Position numbers and translations under genes: made by a program
The notes under the pieces: generated by a model
Database searches by the model: none
The model's input: only the letters and a program-made list of their open reading frames with translations
What the model was told of the DNA's origin: nothing
Assembly (NCBI RefSeq): GCF_020520425.1
Contig: NC_079490.1
Coordinates: forward strand, 930,001-994,000
Length of the DNA stretch: 64,000 bases
Reading direction: 5' to 3'
From: Spinacia oleracea
Lineage: Eukaryota > Streptophyta > Magnoliopsida > Caryophyllales > Amaranthaceae
Shown: positions 35,810-45,900 of the stretch, one piece after another
How the letters are laid out: every line of letters begins with the position of its first letter
Position numbering within the stretch: position 1 is the stretch's first letter

Positions 35810-36493
35810 TCAATAAATGTTGCTTTTATCTAACAAAAATGAGCTAAAATCAAATTGTCTAGCAAAACAATGTATTAACTGCTCCTGAATCACTTCTTCA
35901 GTTGGAAGTTCCAGATTTGTCTCTCTTCTCAAAGATGTGACTTCCTTGTCAGAAATCCCACACGGAACAATATGTTTGAAGTAGTTCATATCAGGATCAA
36001 TGTTGAATGCCAAACCATGAGATGTAATCCCAGATTGAATACGAACACCAATTGCACCAATCTTTCTATCCCCGACCCACACCCCGGTTTCACCTTTTCG
36101 GCCAGGGCGGGCTTCAACTCCATACATGGATGCAAGTTCAATCATCGTTTGTTCAAGCTTCTCGACATAACTCCGAGCACCAACTCCAATATCACGAAGA
36201 GATATGATTGGATATAATATAGCTTGATGTGGACCATGAAATGTTATGTCTCCTCCCCTTTGAGTGTAATGAAGTTCAGCTCCCATATTTATCAACTCGG
36301 GTTCAGGAACTAGCAAGTTGTGATCTGTTTTACGCTTCCCAAGTGTATATGTAGGAGGATGTTGCAAAGAAAGAAGGGTGTTTGTTATCTTTTGAGCTTT
36401 TCTATCAGATACCAAATTCTCCTGCAGCTTAAGTGCATTCAAGTAGTTAACCGTGCCCATCTTCCATACTTCAAGACAACGCCGAACTGCCAT
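35810..36493 (-). CDS. LIP2: Octanoyl-[acyl-carrier-protein]:protein N-octanoyltransferase (LIP2-type)
   Basis: The 227-residue protein, in one coding exon, starts MAVRRCLEVWKMGTVNY. The frame continues 25 codons upstream, but TTTCACAG directly before GGAATGG is a splice acceptor, so the ATG at 36493 is preferred and a 5' UTR intron is likely. The family signature RGGDITFHGPHQ lies at 79-90. The catalytic Lys is at 144 (RKIGAIGV) and the acyl-thioester Cys at 178 (VPCGIS); their spacing of 34 equals that in E. coli LipB (from memory). The enzyme moves octanoyl from acyl carrier protein to lipoyl domains, the first step of lipoic acid synthesis. The short N-terminus fits the mitochondrial plant LIP2 better than the plastid LIP2p. 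Confidence 0.93.
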   Translation of the reverse strand: MAVRRCLEVWKMGTVNYLNALKLQENLVSDRKAQKITNTLLSLQHPPTYTLGKRKTDHNLLVPEPELINMGAELHYTQRGGDITFHGPHQAILYPIISLRDIGVGARSYVEKLEQTMIELASMYGVEARPGRKGETGVWVGDRKIGAIGVRIQSGITSHGLAFNIDPDMNYFKHIVPCGISDKEVTSLRRETNLELPTEEVIQEQLIHCFARQFDFSSFLLDKSNIY

Positions 36494-36496
36494 TCC

Positions 36497-38228
36497 CTGT
36501 GAAATAATGAAAAGTTGGCTTACAAACTTCCGACGCATGGCCATATAATACAACAACAGAAAAACCAACTATCTGAATGTTCATAGTTGTAACCCCACCT
36601 CCAAGAAAACAATAGTAATTAAAAGCGAGATCCACATGACCAAAATTGGATCCGCTACCTAGGGCCTGTTTGGCAGTATTTTCTGGTTGCCTTCTCTAGC
36701 AATCATATGTTTACACCATAAAGTTGTTCAATATGAGGACGGTTATGCTTAATCCCACTAGATTGTGCCAACATTGCTTTCAATGACATGAAACTAAAGT
36801 AAATGGCATTTGAGATTAAGGCTTTGGCATCGTTGAATTCAGTATTCTCCAACAGGAAAGTTTATGTTCAGAATCTCTAATGAATATTAACATCTATCCT
36901 TGAGAATTTATCAGAAACATCTGACTTTGGGACAATTCAATGAATATAGTGAAACAGTAATGAAACCAGAACATATACTTTTTCCTAAAAAGGAAATCCT
37001 AAAAATCCCACCTTTGTCCGGCCTTCCTAAAACAGTCCTGCCTTTCAATTAACAAGGAATAATCCCATTTTTAAAGGTTGTCTTCTTAAATTGGTCTGTA
37101 GTTACCCACTTTCCACCATCCTCTCATCCCTGCTGCCACCATCCCTACCTCCCATGATCCGCCACCCTCCCCGGCCCCTTCACATTGAGCTCCACCACTT
37201 AATTACCCATCCCCACCCTTGTGAATATGCTACCTAAGCATTTGGCAGTAGTTTCTGGTTGCATTCTCTAGTAATCATAATTTTAAACAATAAAGTTCCA
37301 ATATGATGAGGGTTATGCTTGATCCCATTAAATTGTGCCAACATTGTTTTCAATGACATGAAACTAAAGTAAATGGTAATTGAGATTAAGGCTTTGACAT
37401 TGTAATACAGAAAATTTAATAGTATCTGAAACTCCAAATATCCTTCAGAATTTATCAAGTAACATCAGACTTCCACGCAAGTCCATGAATATAAATGAAA
37501 GAGCAATGAAGCCAGAACAAAACAATTTTTTCCTAAAAAGGAAATTCTTAAAATCCCACCTTTATCCGGCCTTCCTAAAACAGCTCCTACCTTCGAATTA
37601 ACCAGGAATAATCCCACTTTTAAAGGTTGTCTTCTTAAATTGGTCCCTAATTACCCACTTTCCACCATCCTCTCACCCCTTCTGCCACCACTCCTACCTC
37701 CAATGACCCGCCACCCGGCCCGGCCCGTTCACATTGAACACCACCACTTAATTACCCATCCCCGCCATTGCGAATCCACCCCACCACCTGAGAATCCACC
37801 TCCAAATCCAGCCCCTTATGCTATGGTATTGCCATCTATCTACGTACACGATACAGAAAACAAAGAAAAACCTACTTCCGGATATCGCTTGTGCCTGCTT
37901 TCCGGCCATACATAAGGTGCTATTGGGGGAAAGGGGAACTCCAAAACAATGAGAATCACACAAAGTTTAGCCGATTGAATACTATCAACACTCAATTATT
38001 TAGACAACTTGTCAATTGCCACTTACATACATTAATCAAAATGGTGCAAAAATTTAAGCTATGATTCTATGAATTACTCAAAGAAAGCAAATTTCAACGC
38101 AAATTTCGTAAAAGCATAGTAATTGAAGCACCGATTTACTATCACAATAAATAACTGAAACAAAAATTACAATTTCATTTGCTAGATTTGGAAACTAGAA
38201 AGAAATTAATCAAAATTGATGCGTACCG
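36497..38228 (-). other. Probable 5' UTR intron of LIP2 with a 575-bp tandem duplication
   Basis: An acceptor (TTTCACAG) lies just upstream of the LIP2 start. A possible donor (CACG/gtacgc on the minus strand) lies at about 38228, with a leader-like CT-rich exon above it. Inside, 36664-37235 and 37236-37790 are two collinear copies, sharing TGCCAACATTG, TCAATGACATGAAACTAAAG, CATTGAGCTCC-type blocks and TTACCCACTTTCCACCATCC. The ORFs in both copies are products of the repeat. Confidence 0.5.
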
Positions 38229-38484
38229 TGAGATTCTGAGAATCGAGGAAGAATTTGTACGATGGGAAATACGAATTCTTTTTCTTTTTTCTCTTGGGTG
38301 TTATGGTGGAAAAGAGAGGAGAGAGAAATTCGGTTGTGGTCAGGGTGGGCCGTGGAGGTGAGTGGATGATACGGCGGTGGTGGAGCCGTGAAGTGGTGGA
38401 GCCGTGAAGTGGTGGTGGGTGGTTGTGAATGGTGGGAGAAGATTGTGAAGGAAAAGAGGAGGGGACTTTTGGGAAATGGGAGGT
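38229..38484 (-). promoter_or_regulatory. Presumed LIP2 leader exon and promoter
   Basis: On the minus strand the region reads as a CT-rich, leader-like stretch (TTTCTCTCTCCTCTTTTCC) down to the possible donor at 38228. Promoter elements were not resolved. The assignment rests only on its position and the splice-like site. Confidence 0.3.
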
Positions 38485-38860
38485 AGATTTTATTTATTAT
38501 TTTATTTTATTTTTATTTTTATTTTGGCAGTAATTACAAACAGGCAAAGAACAAAGAAAAACCAACCGGTAGTCTACGGCTAGCATAAGACACAATACGA
38601 ATAGAAATTACAACTAGACTCGACACAAGAAAAGCATGGAACAGTACATAACTCCACATTACTACAAGACATTAACTTCTTCCTTGGCCGACTTGAAACC
38701 TCCAACGTAGGGGCATTAACCCTCCTCTTCATTCCCGCTCGGTACCTGCAACCAATAACAAGGTGAGAGCAATCTCTTAAGACACGTTTCTTTGATGTCA
38801 TTATTCGCCTCCTCAAGGTAGAGATAATCTTATCTTTGAACCGTAACGTCTTTTTTTTTT
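38485..38860 (-). mobile_element. Probable retroposon (LINE-like) 3' end
   Basis: Read on the minus strand, a 78-codon basic and cysteine-containing ORF (38580-38816) is followed by GGTTGGTTTTTCTTTGTTCT and then an A-rich tail (AAAATAAAAATAAAAATAA, 38485-38525). This layout fits a retroposon 3' end. No diagnostic protein domain is visible and the boundaries are uncertain. Confidence 0.3.
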
Positions 38861-39032
38861 CTCACGGCTTCTATAACATGTCTTCGGCCTTGTCGGGTGA
38901 TGCGAGTTGAAGAACTGTCAACATAGCTAGGGTTGCTCGGCAAGATACTACAAAGATTATTGTCCTCTAGGTTAAACTTCATTCTCGCTCACTAATGAGT
39001 TATCATCTCCTTGTCGTCTTGACCTCTCAACA

Positions 39033-39535
39033 TCTATTACTACGGAGTATATACTAAAAGAGACACCAGGAATTGACACGTGTCAATTCCTGGTGTAAAA
39101 TTTTCCCGCCAAAAACCATTTCCTAAAAAAAAATCTACTTTATTCTTTTTTATTTTCTTTCCTTTTTCTTTATAAATGTTTATATATGGAAAAAATTATA
39201 AGATTATGTAATATGACATTATTAGACAATTTTGGTAATATTTTAGTCAAATTTTCATATCAATAGCAGAAAACATTTTTACTCAATATTTTGGTCAAAT
39301 TAGCATATTAACCATATCAAATATTTTGGTCAAATCATCATATTAAACATTTAAAATATATACTTCGTATAATACTTAGTAGGACGGGCAATGTATATTA
39401 TAAGATAAAATGATAAAAAGAATAGTTTCGAGATTTATTAATTACGCAATAGATGTAAGGGGTAAATATTTCATATAAAAAAGATGATTAAATAATAATT
39501 TTCAAATATCCGTGCGTGCACGGGATTTAATCTAG
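39033..39535 (+). mobile_element. Non-autonomous Helitron
   Basis: The element starts TCTATTACTACGGAGTATAT and ends with the hairpin CCGTGCGTGCACGG, an AT spacer and CTAG. It is inserted between A (39032) and T (39536) with no duplication. These are the three Helitron hallmarks (5' TC, 3' CTRR with a preceding hairpin, AT target). There is no Rep/helicase gene. Near the 5' end lies a perfect 34-bp palindrome at 39063-39096. Confidence 0.82.
39063..39096. repeat. Perfect 34-bp palindrome in the Helitron
   Basis: The arm ACACCAGGAATTGACAC is followed without spacer by its exact complement. As DNA it could extrude a cruciform, as RNA fold a 17-bp hairpin. The element is otherwise AT-rich. Confidence 0.9.
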
Positions 39536-39702
39536 TTGTTTATAACATCATCTTGAACATACTCCTCCTTACTAGAAATGGGAGACTCGACCAAACCCCC
39601 TTCATGGACTTAAACCCCCTTCATGGACTTCTCTCTTCTTATGGCAAATTCCTTGATTTGGACACTACACTAATGACCATGAAACCCAATCTAGAGTTAA
39701 TA

Positions 39703-39955
39703 CTTCCTCCGTTCTGGAAATATCGCACCATTTGTTTTTTACACTATTCACACTACAACTTTGGTCATTTTTTGTGATTCGTACGCAAGGAAATTTTAGT
39801 CATGTGTGGTCATGTTAGATTCGTATCGATATATATTTTTTAAATATTAATTTTTTATAATTTTTACTTGCGCACGATTTGAGATATTAAGAGTCAAAGT
39901 AATGGCTAGAGGAGAAAAAGTCAACCATGGTGCGATATTTCGGGAACGGAGGAAG
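39703..39955. mobile_element. Stowaway MITE, CTTCCTCCGTT type
   Basis: The ends are CTTCCTCCGTTCTGGAAATA and, inverted, TATTTCGGGAACGGAGGAAG, flanked by TA on both sides. The first about 28 bases of both arms, into TCGCACCAT, match well. It belongs to the same family as 58362-58619. Confidence 0.88.
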
Positions 39956-40061
39956 TATAATGGATCTGCTTTCTTTCGGCTAACTTTTGATAGCCTTCTT
40001 TGAAATGGAAGTGAGGAACCAGTCCTCCGCCGGTTAACAACCTGATACATGGACTCTACAA

Positions 40062-40200
40062 GATTAGATCTTTTTAAATTAGAGGAGTTTGAGCAGGCCA
40101 TAAAGGAGTTTGAGCAGGCCCATTAGAGAGTTGGCTTAGCTTGATTGAACCTGCTCAAACTCCTCTCCTTCAAATTGTCTCCTTTGTAAAGGAGTTGGCT
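40062..40200. repeat. Small inverted repeat
   Basis: GGAGTTTGAGCAGGCC occurs twice (about 40085 and 40107) and is answered by CCTGCTCAAACTCC at about 40150 in inverted orientation. It may be a small foldback element. No target duplication was found. Confidence 0.45.
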
Positions 40201-40287
40201 CAGCTCACCTATAAACTTCTCATAATTTTTCAAAAAGCCCATCCAATACAAGAGAAAAGGAATTTGCAAAAAAAACACCAAGCCACT

Positions 40288-41925
40288 ATGAAATGCCCCT
40301 GAGGTTTGCAATAATGCACCAAATACCCCTGCGCGTTTCAAAATTCATAGAATACCCCTATTTAAACTTAAAGTGCACCAAATACCCTTGGATTTAACGG
40401 CCGTTAGTACTCCGTTAGCGTTAATTTACGTTTATGCCCTTATTCACCCAATATTCTACATTTTAACTTTTAAAAAAAATCTAATGTCTTCTCTCTCATC
40501 TCATCTCCTCTGTTCTTCTTAATTACTCGCCCCTCTTCTTCTTCTTCTTCTTCTTCTTCATCATCGTTTCTCTTCTCTCGCCACCGTCTTCTCCTTCCTT
40601 TGCTGCTGCCGCGCTTAGTCCTCTCCTTTCGCCGCCAACCTTCAACCTTCGTCGGCGGAAATGGCGAAAATGGTGGATTCGCAGAACTACCGAGCTTGTA
40701 TTTCTGAGTAATTTGAGGTGAATTAATGCCAATCCTAATTAACACTTAATGAACCCTAATTAACTATAAATCCCCTCTCTCCTCTCACCCTCCTATCTCC
40801 TCTCAATCTCACATCTCTTTTTCCTGGGTATCAAAATGGTGAACCCAGCGACAATTTTTCCTTCTCAAACCATCTTCATCAAAAATCAATTGCTAACTCA
40901 AATCCCAAATAATCGAACCCAAATTTTCTAGTGAATTGAAATCGTGAATTGAAGTTTGATGAACAAGGGGAGGTTTCTGTTAGGTATGGTGATGATGAAT
41001 ATTATGAACAAAGATGAAATTGAAGATGAAATTGTGGATATGTGGGTTAGGCATGTGCCCATGAACATGAATTCAGTTAGGGTAAGGTGATGATGAAGAC
41101 AGCAGGACATGAATTCATATTTCTGTTGAAATTGAAGATGCTGAATTCAGATTTCATGTTGCCCCTATTTTCTGGGCTGATTTTTTTTGGAATTCGGGGG
41201 TTGGATTCGAAGGACGGAGAACAAAAATTGATAGTGTAGAGAGCATAGAGGGTAGCGCAACAATTAAGAGAGAATACAGAACTAGATTTTCGTTTTTTTT
41301 TTTTTGCAGATTTTCGTTCTCGAATTCGTTCTTCAGCATTTATGTTCTTCTCTTTGGTTCGAGGGAGCATATGAAATTAGAGGAGATTTTGGAGCAACAT
41401 TTGTTTGTGTTTTTCAGATTTTGATTTTCGTTGGTTTTCCTATTTTAGATTTTGGAGCTGAGTTCTTCGTGAGCATAGAATAGCAGCGGCAGCAGCAAGG
41501 GACGAAAAACAACAGAATTTAGGTAGATTAGAGAGAGATTATAGACACTGGAATTCGAATTTGTAGTTTAGATTTTCGATTTTAGGAATTAAACTCTCAA
41601 AATTTAATATTCTCTTCTTCAATATTATGGGTTTTGTTCTTCAATTTTCAGATGTATTGTTCTTCAAATTCAATTATTAATGGTATAAGCTGTTTGGGTA
41701 TTTGGTGCAAAAAACTTTGTAAATAGGTGTATACTATGCAAAAAGTTTATAAATAGGTGTATTTGGTGAATTATAAACATGACTTAACGGAGGACTAACG
41801 GAAAGTCATAATAGGGGTATTTGGTGAACAATACGGAAAAAATAGGGGTATTCAATGAATTTTGAAACGCGCAGGGGTATTTGGTGCATTATTGCAAACC
41901 TCAGAGGTATTTCATGAAAAAACCG
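40288..41925. mobile_element. Second, older MULE of the 1896-3278 family
   Basis: The right end CTCAGAGGTATTTCATGAAAA...CCG and the left ATGAAATGCCCCTGAGGTTT are recognisable relatives of the first element's TIRs. Parts of the interior also match: AGCAGCGGCAGCAGCAA, TTTAGATTTTCGATTTTAGG and TTGTTCTTCAATTTTC. The outermost 13 or so bases of the left end are missing, and no 9-bp duplication is seen. It is longer than the first copy, more diverged between its ends, and contains no transposase. The ORFs inside (40470-41370) are low-complexity. Confidence 0.75.
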
Positions 41926-42951
41926 TTTCTTTTTTCATATTAGAGAGGGCCGATTAGAGAGTGACACGTGTTATATTTTATTCACATACAGTTATAACCA
42001 TGATAAGGACCAAATTTAAAAAGAGCGGGTTTAACAAGTAATATTTAGCAACGAATTCAACGCTATACCACTTGAAATCTTCGATTTATACTCGTATTGA
42101 ATTGATGAGACTTTAAATCTTTTGCACTTTATTTTGAAACAAAAACATATGAAAATTTTCATTAAATGATTGACTATTGACCTTTTAAGGTAAGAAGGGG
42201 ACCTATATAAAGGGAAGATAAGAAAAGTCTCTCAAATTAGCAAAATGAGATTTGATCCCTATATAAAGGAAAGCGATGTCTTGGACATGGACTTGTAAAA
42301 CAATGATCATTGGTGCTTGATGAACATTCATATAACAAAGCATTGAGACCATCTATGTATGTTACATATAACAAGAAGTTTGATTTTAGCATCAATGGAC
42401 TTTTAATCAAAAAACATGTAACTAAAGCTTGGTTAACTAGTTGAGCAATTTATATCTTCTCTACATCACCTAATTGTAGTGGCACATTGGACTTCCTAAG
42501 GTCATGTTCCTTTTGGCTTAATTTCAGTTTCAAAACTTATTTCGCAGTTCAGTTCAGGAGCATTCAGGTCAGTTCAGTTCAGTTCAATTCAGTTCAGGGC
42601 CTAAGTCATAAACCAAAACTAGATTAGGAAAGATAACTTTTTCTGTACACCCTATATAAGTATGCAACAATTAATCGTTGCTAATACCGAACATCCATTA
42701 GAACTTCGAAGGGAGCTCATACGTGGAAGTTGATTAACAAAGGCGGAAAAGCCGAGAGTGGCAGACTATTGTTAAGGAAATTACAATGGTATCACAACAA
42801 CAAAAGATGCAATTTTTCAACTGCAAAACATATTTCAAAAGCTAAGCAAAAGTGTAAAATATTGAAGATTTATCTAATTTATGTACAGAAAGTAACCCTT
42901 GCAATCTCCTGCATAATAAACTCATCATTTCACAGTGAGTTGTTCGTTGAA
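41926..42951. other. Intergenic stretch downstream of SelO
   Basis: No gene. A CAGTT-type simple repeat lies at about 42545-42600 (TCAGTTCAGTTCAGTTCAAT). The part next to 42951 should be the SelO 3' UTR. Confidence 0.55.
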
Positions 42952-45900
42952 TCACGAAGAACAGGAGAGCATACAGACGCCGGGCCGATAAGCCCAAGCG
43001 GGAGGTAAGCGGGCATATTTCTCCATCCCGGGTTGCTCATCAAACGGTCTTTCCATGACTTTTAATACCCTACGTACCTCTTCAAAGTCCCCTTGTTCGG
43101 CTGCATCAATGGCACTTTGGCATAAATAATTTCGGAGGATGTACTTTGGATTCACGGAATCCATAGCAACCTTCCTCTCTTCGTCGGGAACTCCACTAGA
43201 AGCGAGCTGAGAAGGAGAGAGAGAGAACAACACATAATCAATATTTAAATCTATTATGATTCCCTTGTACCTTCTAAGTGCTAATCAACTACTCATATCT
43301 CTAAACTAGTCCTGGTTATGGGGCGGATCGGGTCATGGTCGGTGTGGGTCAAAAGCGGGCCGGGTAATTAAATGGTCAATTTTAGCGGGTCAATGGTGGG
43401 CTGATAGTGGGCGGATCAATAAGTGAACAAGGAAAAATGGGGGGGGGGAAAAAGTCGTATGCGAATACAAGTGGGATACGAAGCTATCCATATAATTTTT
43501 TACTTTATCATAACTATTTTAGTTTTCAAAATTATTGAATTATAAGTTTGGCCCTATATTGACCTGTCCAATAAAGGTCTTGTCCAATAATAGCCCTATC
43601 CAATAAGAACCCTATTAACATGACCCAAACCCTATACCCATTTACCCTATCTAGTCCACTCTAAACGTATGTAATCAAAGAAACAGAATGTCAATTCGTG
43701 CTCCTATGACTAAGACAAAGGCAATGGTATCACACTAATACCAGTAAGCCTACCATGGTCACTAACTTGCCACCCCAAAAAAAAAATTGCATATGTAGAA
43801 ATTGTTACAACATTCCATATATCAGGGATGCAGACTTGCAATGAGAAAAGGGGGGTACGGTACGGCGGGAGTCCATGCTCGGGACTAGGGTGTGGGACCC
43901 ATTGATCAATAGCAAGTTTCATATTTTTTAGTATTACGAGAGGAAACCAAAAGACAAGGGCACAATCAGAAACTCTATGAAAAGCAAAAGTTGAAATAGT
44001 GTGGAATTAGTACCTCTTGCACATATAATTTCATCCAGCTCGTCCACGCCTCCCTGCGCTCTTGGCCAATATCTAGCAGAACAGCCTTCAGGGGGGTCAA
44101 TAGCTGGGAATCCGGAATACTGGAGTCAACTTTGATATTGGAAAGTAGTCGAAAGAAGTTTGTGTAATCAACTTTGTCAACGGCCATGTTGTTAAGAAGT
44201 TTGCTGATCAAATCTTTATTGTATTTTGGCAGTCCGAGTTTTTTAATCATAATAGCTTGGTAGTAATCCATAAATTTAGTCCCATATCTGCAGATATTTA
44301 TTTATATCCATTCATCATCAGTTTGTCTAGCCAACACAACTACAGCATTGTTCAGAATATTTGGAAAACAAAAAAGTACCTTTCCATGACATAATTAGCC
44401 TCATTATCCTGAAGCAAGTTAGCTGCTTGTAAGGTCGCAGCAAACTGTGCAATGTTCCACAAGCCTATATCAGGTTGATTTGCAAAGCAGTATCTTCTAC
44501 CAGGAAGATCAGTTGTGTTTGGGGTATAACTTGGATCAAAAGCATCTAAGAAACCGAATGGGCCGTAATCAATTGTAAGGCCCAATATGCTCATATTGTC
44601 AGTGTTTAGAACACCGTGTGTGAAACCGACCCCCTGCCAGCCAGCAAACAATGAAGCAGTACGCTCAGCAACTTCGACTGCCCAAGCTGATCAAATCATA
44701 GAAAAGGTAACAGGTATCACTTCACAAAACATCAGGCTTCTTTTTCTAAACATCAACTAAATTTTTTGCTGTACAAGGATACATACTGTTAATGTTTGAG
44801 CTTAGGTTCAATCATCTGTAGCTCAAAGTTCAGTAAAAAAAATTGCAGCACAATTGCAGAATACATATTCAAGCATGAGAGTCACAGGATACTAGGTATG
44901 ATTTGATGCATGAAAACTCTTATGAGTCTTATCAATATGTCACTTGAACAAACTACAAAGAGAAATAACAAAAGAAACAGTTTTATGTTTTAGTATCTTT
45001 TTTTGCAGAGAGAATACTCGTAGTTATTTTGGAAGACATAACATTCTTCAATGATATCCTTACATGCTAGTCAGAAATGGGAAAAGGGATTTAAGGTAGC
45101 AGGAGTGAACTCTGTAAAAACAGCAGTAAACCATAATTAAACAAAATTTGCATATTTGACATGTTAGCTATCCCGACTCAAATTAGACAAATATCAATTC
45201 ACTTGATGTGGCAATCAATTAAAAAAAAGGTGGAACAACATGCAAAAGGGGCAGCACTTCATGCCACATAACGAGACATTAGTTTCAAAAGGTCCAGCTA
45301 AGAATGATATAAATAGACCTAGCCTTGACGAAGGCGTTTCTATGATTTTGCTAACGAAATCAAAGATGTATCAGAACAGGTACTAACCTGCATATTTATT
45401 AGAGCTGAGATCCACAACAGACTGTTCATCAAAGCCTGTGTTAAAAGACAAACTTTCACTCTGATTCATATTCTCGATATGGGGGAAGTGATGCTTGATG
45501 GCATAATCTGCAAGACGTCGAACAATATCGAGATCCTCTTTTCCTCTAGCGGCATGTAACTGATATGAACCGAAACGCAAAAAGGAAGGAGCAACTCTAC
45601 AGACAATAGCACCGGGTTCTTCCTTTGCATTGCCACTGCATACAGCAGAGATTGATCATATCAGACACGGAATTAGTAATCAGAATCAGGCCTACCAATC
45701 ATCAGCCATCTAGCCATCTCCTAGCCCACAATGCAAATTCAAAGAACACAAGCAAGAAGGAAATAAGTAGTGCAAATACAGATCATAGTCGCTACCAATT
45801 TAAGAACTTAATCAGCATGTTAGATGTACTAAAACAGGAAGAGGGCTTAATACGCAAAATGTTGATTGAGGAACATGAAACTCTGGCTAATACGCTATTG

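Noticed and set aside
40470-41370. Lys/Glu-rich minus-strand ORFs (EEEEEEEEE)
   Set aside because: Products of a CTT simple repeat and of the MULE interior.
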